A DNA stretch of 43,028 nt from Spirogloea muscicola (lineage: Eukaryota > Streptophyta > Zygnematophyceae > Spirogloeales > Spirogloeaceae), in the NCBI GenBank assembly GCA_009602725.1, contig WELB01000161.1:155972-198999 (forward strand). The letters are read 5' to 3'. The notes under the pieces were generated by a model, which searched no databases, was not told where the DNA came from, and saw only the letters and a list, made by a program, of their open reading frames with translations. Shown here piece by piece: positions 11,860 through 20,269 of the stretch. The position numbers were made by a program, and so were the translations under genes. Positions within the stretch are counted from its first letter, which is position 1, and each line of letters begins with the position of its first letter.

Positions 11860-14800
11860 ATGAAGCCCCTGCCCACCGTCGATGACAGCGGCGGCGGCAG
11901 CGGCGGCAGCGGCAACGGCGGCGGCGGCGGCGGGTTGCTGGAGGACGCCGTGGGGCGCCGGCGNNNNNNNNNNNNNNNNNNNNNNNNNNNNNNNNNNNNN
12001 NNNNNNNNNNNNNNNNNNNNNNNNNNNNNNNNNNNNNNNNNNNNNNNNNNNNNNNNNNNNNNNNNNNNNNNNNNNNNNNNNNNNNNNNNNNNNNNNNNNN
12101 NNNNNNNNNNNNNNNNNNNNNNNNNNNNNNNNNNNNNNNNNNNNNNNNNNNNNCCGCCGCCGTCGGCGGCTCTCCCTCCCGGCGGCCGCCGGGCGGCCAA
12201 GGCCGCCGAGCACAGCGACGGCGCCGCCGCTGGCGCGGCGCTGCCGAGCGTGGACGAGGACCGCCTCAGGCTGCGCGCCAAGGACGGCTACATTGGCAAG
12301 CTCCCCCCATCAACTTAACTAGAAACTACGTAACTTAACTTAACTCAACCCAGCTTAACAGAACATTCTTAACTGATTTGACTTAACTTCATCTTTATCC
12401 CTTTAATGTCCACCTCCCTATGCCTCTCTGTATTTACGTGCTGCTAACTCGTGGTTACTGGGCGGGTCAGCTTAGCAGCAGGTAATGTATATACATATGT
12501 CGCAGTACTTAGCCACTCAGGCCCTCCATCACTCAATAACACACGTCATTATGTTATCACATCGCTGAGCCCTCGGCCTTCCTCCCCGTCTCTCTGCAGC
12601 GGCAGTGGACGTTGTCGCCTGCGCGCTGCGCATGGCCGACAAGGAGAAGGCGCGCAACCGGCTGGCAGGCTACCGCGACTCCGACCCGGGCCTCCGCAAC
12701 CTCGCGACGTACACCTTCTGCGGCAAGGGCGCCGTGCGCACGCCCGCCGTCCGCGGCTACTGGGAGCTCTACCGGCTGCTCGGCCATTTCCGCGACCCCG
12801 GTAGACCATCAGCCCCCTCTTCACCACCTTAGCATCGGCCTTTGCTTCATGTAGACCCATTAGTGCTCTGATTTTTGCCTTCACAACATTAACTTGAGTT
12901 GGCCACCCTTACACCTCCGCTGCTGCTTCATGGCCTCCTCCCTCCCTCCTTCTGCTCTGGCGCTTCTCGTGTCGCTCCTTGCTCCTCCCACCCTCCTCGA
13001 GCTTCTCTAGACAGAGGCTTCTCTTGTGTGCACTCTTGTCCATGTACATACACATCCTGATTCGCGACTGTCCTCCCCTGCTCTCTCCCTCCTCTCACCC
13101 TCTCCCTCGCCCCTCCTTCCTCCCCTCTCCCTCTTTGCTCTTCCCACTCCCTCTCACTGGGTGTGAGCAACAGGTGTAGTCGCAGACTTCCTGCTGGACT
13201 ACCACGGCGTGCTGATGGAGCAGTGGGGCCAGCAGACGACTCACAACCTGCAAGCGTACCGCGCATTCAACGGCCTCACTGCCATCGTGCCCGGCACTGC
13301 TGGCCCGTCATCGTTCATCGCCGTCGTGCCATCATATGCGGCGTTCCTCGACTTCAAGCGCTGCCTGCAGCTGGAGACTGCCACTCACTTTGTCCAGGCT
13401 TCCAAGAGCAACCGGTGCGTCCCCATGACCGTTTACCAGCTGCCACCCAGAACAGCGCACAGCCGCCAGCTTGCAGGCCTTATCTATCACATTACAACTC
13501 CAACCGAGTCTACCAATTTTGTAGCAACTAGTGTTTTGGTTACTGGACGGTTACTGTACTATACAGTCGGGCAATTGCCTCAGCAGCCGACAGTCCACTG
13601 CCAAATTTACTCGATTGGATAGTCGGTCAGTTTAAGAGAAGTTGGTTTGTTAGTCACTCGTGAGTCACTCTAGCCTCGCCAGTATGCTATGCAGTTCCAG
13701 AGTTTCTCATGACCATAAGCAGTCGTCGACTAATAGTCCAGTCGGCCTCCAGTCCAGCAGTTGATGTGTCGCCGCCTGGCCAAATCATAGCACAGCATCT
13801 CAGGTCTCAGCTACCAGTGAGTCGATCTGAGAGCAAGTTACTTAGCTAGTTTATTAGCTAACTAGCTAGTTGATTAGTTAGCTAGTTAGCAGTCTGTCAG
13901 TCAGTTGGTCACATCGCCACCGTGCCGCTTGTGGACAGGGAGTGCCTATCGTGGTACGAGTTCCGGTGCCACCGGGGGCCGGTTGTCAAGGCGAACGTGC
14001 GGGCCAAGGAGGAGCACGGAGGCGGCGGCGCCGCGCCCGGCGAGGCGACGGCGCGCAAGCCCAAGGAGTCGGGCAAGGCGGGGTGCAGCGCCAAGATGGT
14101 CGTGCGCGTGCCCATCGAGTCGAGCTGCGGCGACCATGGCGGCAGCCCGGCGGGCGCCCAGAACCGCGTCACGATCGAGATGGAGCTGGGGCACGAGGCC
14201 CACACGCCCGGTCCGGCCACCATCCCTCCGCGCCCTCCTTCCGCCTCCCTCCACCTCCCTCCCTTCTCTATTGTACCTAAGATTGCTAGTTTTTGCCATT
14301 ATGTTGCGTGTTGTTTTAATAGTTTTCTTTATAGTTTCTATGATCAGCAGCCCATCTTCTTCTTCAGCAGCCTTGCTTCCATCCTTCCCTTGCTCACCCT
14401 CAATCTGCGATGCGTTTCATTCGTCTCCCCCCTCCTTAAACCTCCTCCCTCTCTCCTCTTTCACTGCGTAGAGCTGCTCTATCACCTTCCCTTAAACCCA
14501 TAGCGCGTGTCCTTCCCAAGTCTCTGCCTCGCTTGCTCCTGTAGATCAGCCTTTACCCCACAACCCATTCCTTCCCTCCCTCCCCCTCCCAATCCTTCCT
14601 CGTCCGCTTTCACAGGCTCCGAGGAGGACATGCTCTGGCTGCCGGTGGACGACCGCATCATCAGCAAGATCCGGGAGCTGTCGCTGAGCAGCGATGGCCG
14701 GGGTGGCCCCATGAACCTGCGCACCATCCGCGAGGCGAGCGCATCCGGCAGCCGCCCACCAGCGGCTCCCGTGCCGACTTCTTAGCCAGCCCACGGCACT

Positions 14801-16604
14801 GACCCCGGTGGCGCGTCGGCGGCCGTGGCGCAGGTGCTCACGCTGGACTTCATCCCGTACCTCCTGCAGCTCGATGGCATCCAGCGCGTTGCCAAGAGCG
14901 ACCGTCGCTTCCACCCCGACGACAAGGTTTGCCTTTGTGTACTTCTTGCACTAAGTTTATGGCTGTATACGCGTACTCTCAGCCATTAACAAACATTTGT
15001 AGCATTGCTGCCGGCTGTTGCTAAATCCTCTTGCCGCTCCTTTCCAGTGCATCACGAATCACATCGCTCTGGCGCGGAAGGACGCGCAGCTGCTGCACAT
15101 CCGCGGCACGCTGGAGGTGGTGCGCAAGTTCCTGAGCCGGTGCCCGCAGCGCCTCCTCCCCAGGCTGCTCGAGAAGCTGGATCCCGTGCGAGGCTTTGTG
15201 GAGGACGCAGATGCAGCCCTCAGCGGCGGCGGCGGCGGCGGCGGCGGCAGCACCTCGCAGCACCTCAGGCAGCCACGGCTGCCGCTGTCGCTGGCTTTGC
15301 CGCCGAGTGCTGGAGGCTCCGCCGCTCGCCATCCCAGCGGCGGTGCTTGCCCAGAGCTGCTGGCAGACGTGCTGGGCGACACCATCAAGAGCCGCACCGC
15401 TGCAATTGACGGCCATCCGAAAATCGACTTGCAAGCGAGTGGCAGCGGCGGCGGCAGCAGTGGCGGCATCGGCGAAAGCCCCAGCGACAGTGACGGGGAC
15501 TGCTGCCAGCGGCCGGGCCCAGACGGCGTGCCCCGCAAGCGACGGCGGGGGCCGCCGTATGCTGCTGCCATGGAGAAGGAGAATGGCGGCAGCAGCTGGG
15601 CCGCTGCGCCACCGGGGCTCAGGAATGGCCGCAGCAACCAAGAGGCAGCTCCGGCGCCGTCGGTGGCAACGGTGACGACCAGGTTGGTGGCCTTTGACAC
15701 CAACAGCGTCGCCCACCAGCACCGCCGCGACACAGTGTCCCTGCAGCTGTCGCCCTTTGGCGGCATTGGCGAAACCGGCGGAGCGCGTGGCAGTGGCAGC
15801 CAACAGGAGCTGGAGAAGGCAGCTGTCATGCCCCTCATCGGCCGGGCCGAGGAAGCCGCTGCCACCGCAGTCGCAAGAGGCGTTGGCGGCAGTGCCTATG
15901 ACCACATGGGCTTCGCCTTAGATCCTGCCACCAGCCGCCATGGCAGCATCGGCTGCAGCTTGAATCTCAGTAGTGTCACTGCAGCAATTAAGGAGCGCGG
16001 CGGCGGTGGCAGCGGAGGCAGCGGCACTGGCAGTTGCAGTGGCAGGACAGGAGCCTATCAGGGGCCATTCAGGGACCTCAACCTCGCAGCTCAGTCGCAG
16101 GGCCGCGGCGGCAGTGACGACAACTGTGTGCTCGACGGCCACGGCACTGGTGTCAGCAACAGTGGCAACTACTTTATGCACCAGCTCATGCACAGCAGTA
16201 AGCTTGATGCAGGCCCGGGCATCCCACGCTTTCCGCAAGCAGCAGCGGCAGCAGTGGCAGGCCAGCATCAGCTAAACAGCAGCACAGCTACGGACTGTGT
16301 AGCATGCAGTGGCGCCAGCTTCGCCCCAATGTCGCATGGCTATGTGGGCCCGCTCGTCAGCGTGCCTTCTGGGGACCTCAATGGTGACCTGCCAATGCAC
16401 ACCACGATATCGCGAGCCGGCAGCAGGGAAGCAGGCGGCTTCATGTTCCCTGAAAGCGGCCACGGCCCATCGGCCAGTTCATCTGGTCCCAGCAGCAGAG
16501 CTGGCGGCGGCGGCACTGGTGGCGGCGGCAATCACCAAGTCCACGTCGAGAACACCGCTGTCGGCCTTGACAGTCAATTCCAGCTGCATTGGCTTAACAC
16601 CTGA
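11860..16604 (+). CDS. putative DNA-binding regulator with CaRF-like core and low-complexity tail
   Basis: Function not established; a nuclear DNA-binding protein is inferred. Proposed exons: 11860-12295 (contains the N-gap), 12600-12800, 13174-13414, 13939-14210, 14616-14734, 14834-14926, 15048-16604 (TGA). All phases agree, giving about 972 codons with the gap counted as 190 nt. After a Gly/Ala-rich start there is a small globular block (YIAAVDVVACALRMADKEKA to RGYWELYRLLGHF). Next comes a segment with SWYEFRCHRGP, GCSAKMVVRVP and ELGHEAHTPGSEED, followed by DRRFHPDDKCITNHIALARK. That order resembles calcium-responsive-transcription-factor-type or MULE-derived zinc-binding domains. The C-terminal 500 residues are Gly/Ser/Ala-rich. 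Two introns (12296-12599, 14735-14833) would use GC donors; without the second, a TAG at 14783 interrupts the frame. The start codon is provisional. Confidence 0.6.
11964..12153. other. assembly gap (190 N)
   Basis: A run of 190 unknown bases within GGC/GCC-rich coding sequence of the regulator's first exon, so part of its N-terminus is missing and the gap length may be an estimate. Confidence 0.99.
12431..12530 (+). repeat. dispersed repeat family A, copy 3
   Basis: Lies in the regulator's first intron, about 70 bp before its acceptor. The hairpin is CTAACTCG (12444-12451) / CGGGTCAG (12463-12470) with loop TGGTTACTGGG, including a T-G wobble pair. The 3' end AGCCACTCAGGCCCTCC matches the minus-strand copy near 41720. 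Confidence 0.7.
13845..13900. repeat. TTAGCTAG-rich simple repeat in a regulator intron
   Basis: Repeated TAGCTAGTT / TTAGCTAAC units about 40 bp upstream of the exon that starts at 13939. The stretch is self-complementary and could fold in RNA. It looks like simple-sequence expansion. Confidence 0.6.
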
Positions 16605-17753
16605 TCATCTTCATAACCAGAATAAGACCCAGCTCACCTCACATCGTATTCACAATCAAAGACCATAGGAATTTAGACCCAGAAGTTGCAGCCCTTAGAG
16701 CTAGAATGTAGGCTTCCTTAGGCTCAGTGCTGCCAGCCAAGAATGCACACCGCCTGTAACAAGCTGGCCATGCCGGTCACACTGTTACAATAATGCAGCA
16801 AGTAGCACTACAGCACCACTTGGGTATGTAATATACCGCACTCTCATTATGCTGGCATAGGGCGTTTAACCTGTCCAGCTTGTATCCAGAGTTTTCTTTG
16901 ATAAATTCTGCTCAGAGCTGCCTCTGAGGACCAGACAAAAGATGCTCACACAGGGCCAATGCTCTCCCTTCAAATGTGGTAGGTACCACTACTCCCCGTG
17001 TTTTGAGCATACTGCCAAGATCAACAGGACAGCACGAGCCTGTGTGGCAATTGCACACAATCTCTCCTGCTGCATGCACAAAACAAGCTAAGCATCATGC
17101 TTATAGGCAGCATCTTGAGATACACACATGAAAATATTCCTTCTTGTATACATCTGACTTTTTAACATCACGCCCAGACCCTGTCAAAGGATACCACATC
17201 AAAGTTGCTCTTTCTTTACAATATGGTGGCCCTTCTCAAGGTGGTCAACACTCTGGGTACTGAAGTAAAGTGAGGTAAACAAATATAGCACACCAAGCAT
17301 TCGATTTTAGTATCAGCACTGCTGATGATACAGTGCCCGTCAAACAACCACTGTGCTCCAAGCTAGAACTCAGGTACTTTGTGAGCTCTATGACAAGATA
17401 GTATGCAGCCAGTGCATCTCCTATGAATCATACATTTACAGCTTGACTGTGTCAAGTAATCCAGCTGCTGCAGCCCTCACATCTTTCATCATTGACGTAC
17501 AGGAGCAGCAGAGGCACCAGCCCACTGTTGCACCTGCAGTGCCTTGACAGTTGGTCAATAACCTGTAGCCAGCATCTTTTCACTGTCATGTCTTACTACA
17601 ACATGAGAAGCTATTCCAAAGCGCAATGACATACTACAGCACTTCTTACTGTACAGCTCGTTGGCATCGTCATATTGCAATCCATTGGGAAGTATCCATA
17701 ATGCTGGCGGTACAGGCAAACAGTAGCAGTGTAATCAGGCCTGCCGAAGAGCA
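16605..17753. other. intergenic between convergent regulator and metallothionein genes
   Basis: Holds only 3' flanks. TGTAA at 16755-16759 lies about 150 nt after the regulator stop. Minus-strand TGTAA (TTACA at 17436-17440) lies about 315 nt after the metallothionein stop. No further exon, RNA gene or repeat was recognised. Confidence 0.5.
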
Positions 17754-18748
17754 TCAGGCGCCAATGCCAGCCTTGCAGGTGCAGTTGTCCCCGCAGTTGC
17801 AGTTCTCCTTACAGTTGCAGGGGGCGCCTGCAGTCATGCAGTCATTGCCTTTGCAGCTGCACTCATCGCCACAGTTGCAGGCTTCGCCGCAACGACAGCT
17901 AGTGCCGCAGTTGCATGCTTCATCTGCAACCAAAGAGGGTGCAAAGCAAAGTCAAGGCCAAGTCCATGCAGCCACTCGAATGAAGTCATCATCTGAACAT
18001 GAACGGCAACCCATCACTACAAGCTGCTGGCACTCGTTCGCGGTATGTCAACACCAGCAAGAGCTGGCAACCTCCCACATCTGCAGAGACTGCCTAACTT
18101 TCTAACATGCAGACCCAGCCTGGCGTACAAACGCAGCAACTAATAGCCGACCTCCAGCTGTTGGGACTGCGGCAGCCGCGTCAGTGCTGCCGGCGCCACC
18201 ATGGTTGCAGCCGCAGCCCGGCCCACAGTTGCAGGACTCTCCGCACGTGCAGGGTCCGCCACCGCAGCAGGTGTTCTGCACAATGAGCGAGTGGCCAGAT
18301 TGTTTCGTCAGTGACATTAACAGCCAGATATACTGAACCATTAAGTTCTACGTCAGTGACGTAACAATCAGATGCACTGTGCCGTGTACGTGCGCATGCG
18401 TGTAGCCGAGCTGGTATGCAGCCAGACGGCTGCTGATGTTGCCAGATCTCTACTACTGCCATTATCGTTGCTAAGCAAGCCCGAAAGCAACAGCCGACAA
18501 TAGGATATCCAGACCTGCCGCTGCCATCAATGGCGGCATCAGCGGCCGCGGCGGCGTGAGGGGAGGAGCACCTCGGGCGCATCGTCGGAGAGGGAGGTGA
18601 TCTTGCAGCCGCAGGCGGCGCCGCAGGAGCAGGACTCGCCGCAGGTGCAGGAGCCGAGGCGCTTGCCGCCGGTCGAGCAACCGCAGCCGACGCCGCAGGC
18701 GCCGCCAGCGGCCTGCGGCGCGGACCCGGCGGCGGTGGTGGCTTCCAT
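17754..18748 (-). CDS. three-module metallothionein, 140 aa, 32 Cys
   Basis: Small cytosolic Cys-rich metal-binding protein; metallothioneins bind Zn, Cu and Cd through Cys thiolates. Minus-strand exons: 18748-18572 (59 codons, ATG), 18275-18200 and 17923-17754 (TGA). Donors are GT, acceptors CAG, and all phases agree. Each exon carries its own block of CxC motifs: 9 Cys (GSCTCGESCSCGAACGCK), 8 Cys (PCTCGESCNCGPGCGC) and 15 Cys (ACNCGTSCRCGEACNCG, then NCKENCNCGDNCTC). The shared core CxCGExCxCGxxCxC in all three suggests module duplication. No aromatic residues are seen; one His ends exon 2. It is longer than typical plant metallothioneins (about 45-85 aa). An N lies two bases upstream of the ATG (18750). 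It is divergent from eIF5 across about 1.5 kb. Metals bound and induction cannot be read from sequence. Confidence 0.88.
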
Positions 18749-18803
18749 GNAATGCACCGGACGAAGCGCCGCCGGATCGCGCGTTAGAAGCACCGAGATA
18801 CCA

Positions 18804-18811
18804 CCACGTGG
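18804..18811. promoter_or_regulatory. G-box-like palindrome upstream of the metallothionein
   Basis: The palindrome CCACGTGG lies 56 bp upstream of the metallothionein ATG, and another CACGTG core occurs near 18878. Such boxes bind bZIP/bHLH factors in plants. A role here is inference; no metal-response element was convincing. Confidence 0.3.
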
Positions 18812-19204
18812 CTACACTTGAACCGACCGATGCAGGATCCGCGGCTGCCGCACTCCCGAGAGCGGGTGCCCGCGGCGCACGTGTTCCGGTGCCGCAACAG
18901 AATCGTGATGTAATGCGGCGGGACGCAAAAAACCAATTAGGAATGGTCGATTAAATGTGCCGGTGGTACAATCGAGACGCTCCGGTGGCTTGACAGGTTA
19001 CATCAAAAGGGGGAGGGAGAGGAACCCTAGGCCCCGGAGAAATTGAATTCTCCGGCCCCCGCCGGTTGAGTTGGGCTTGCCAGCTGCATATCTGTCCATC
19101 TTGCGACGACGTGTTTCGGCCTGTTTGCAGCGTGCTCAGGCTAATGCCTTGCACCAGAAAGCTGGCCGAGCTCTAGTTGGTGGCAGAAGGGCTTCGTATC
19201 TGAC

Positions 19205-19545
19205 ATCTAGTGTTCAGGCATCGATTAGCGACCTTTATGTTTACTTAGCGCTTCCCCTGGCCCCCTTCTCGTACTCTGTTCATTCTTTTTCGGGCTGGTT
19301 GTTCCAGCCCCTTTTCTCAATGGGCGAGCACTTTCTTCTTTATGTTTGCGCTTCCCCTGGCCCCCTTCTCGTACTCTGTTCATTCTTTTTCGGGCTGGTT
19401 GTTCCAGCCCCTATTCTCAATGGGCGAGCACTTTCTTCTTTATGTTTTGACCCGTGGTTACCGAGCGGGTCACTTTGCTTTAGATTATGTAGGTCTTCAG
19501 ATGTGCTTGCCTTTGTACTTGGCCTTTGGCCTTCGTTTGTTTCAA
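19205..19545 (+). repeat. composite repeat: family A copy 4 split by tandem family B units
   Basis: The family A start (TGTTCAGGCATCGATTAGCG) and family A hairpin (TTGACCCG at 19447-19454, CGGGTCAC at 19466-19473) are separated by two family B units. The family A tail GTGCTTGCCTTTGTACTTGG follows at about 19503. In other copies the two A parts are contiguous, so B was inserted into A. It lies between the metallothionein and eIF5. Confidence 0.7.
19249..19447 (+). repeat. family B, 100-bp tandem duplication
   Basis: CGCTTCCCCTGG starts at 19249 and 19349, an exact 100-bp period with near-identical sequence. Each unit holds the perfect hairpin GGGCTGG-TTGTT-CCAGCCC (19292-19310 and 19392-19410) and ends with GAGCACTTTCTTCTTTATG. 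The near-identity indicates a recent duplication. Confidence 0.85.
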
Positions 19546-19761
19546 ATACACGGAATTTCCGCCCCGCCGGGGGCTTGACAGGGCAATCAAATTCATTCCA
19601 GAAGGGGCAGGAAGCCGCCCGCGCGCCCGTGCTTGGCCGATCCGTGGGCTAATGCACCGGGCACTTGGGCAGCCCGTAGCCTGTGAGCGCGCGAAACGCG
19701 GGGAGCTCCAAAGGCAATCCATCACGCCCCCCTTCGAGACATTTTCAACCCTACAGCAAAC

Positions 19762-19837
19762 TCCGCCGCCGCCGCCTTTGCCGCCGCCGCGTCCGCCGCC
19801 GCCGCGTCCGCCGCCGCCGCCGCCGCCGCCGCCGCCT
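19762..19837. repeat. CCG trinucleotide tract upstream of eIF5
   Basis: Mostly uninterrupted CCG/CCGCGT units, about 430-510 bp before the eIF5 start codon, probably in the promoter or 5' untranslated region. The long open frames across it are consequences of the triplet period. Confidence 0.75.
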
Positions 19838-20269
19838 CGCCTTCTGCGGCAGCGCCACCGTCTCCGGCCTCTCGCCTCCTCGACCATCCTCGGTCCTCCG
19901 ACTCGCCGCTCGCTGGTCCTCGCCGCCTGCCGCGTTGAGGGGTCTCGCCGGCTCCCCCGATATCGTATTTTATGTCTGAGGCCGTCTGCGCCAGCCGCGG
20001 CCCGCTGGATGAGTATTGCCCGACGACGCGGAAGCGGCACAGGCTGGGGGGCCGCTGCGCCGCCGACCCCTCCATCATATCGCAGCCGCAGGTGCATGTG
20101 CGCCGCAGCTTGGTCTCGCTTTGGCGGAGGAGACAGCGGGCCCGCAACTCCCGGCCTGCCTGCGACAGAGTCCCGACAGGGCGTTGCTCGGCCAGCTCGC
20201 CTCTACTCCTGCCAGCTCCACAAGGGTGACAGCGACCTCTACGCTGCACCGTCTTGACCTTTGCCCATC

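Noticed and set aside
11080-12213. Long minus-strand open frames over the satellite and the N-gap
   Set aside because: They are produced by GC-rich triplet sequence and by unknown bases translated as X. They lack splice or family support and overlap the plus-strand regulator exon.
19480-20257. Proline/glycine-rich open frames on both strands upstream of eIF5
   Set aside because: They read through the CCG triplet tract and an inserted repeat. No conserved motif is present, and the true start is the eIF5 ATG at 20270.
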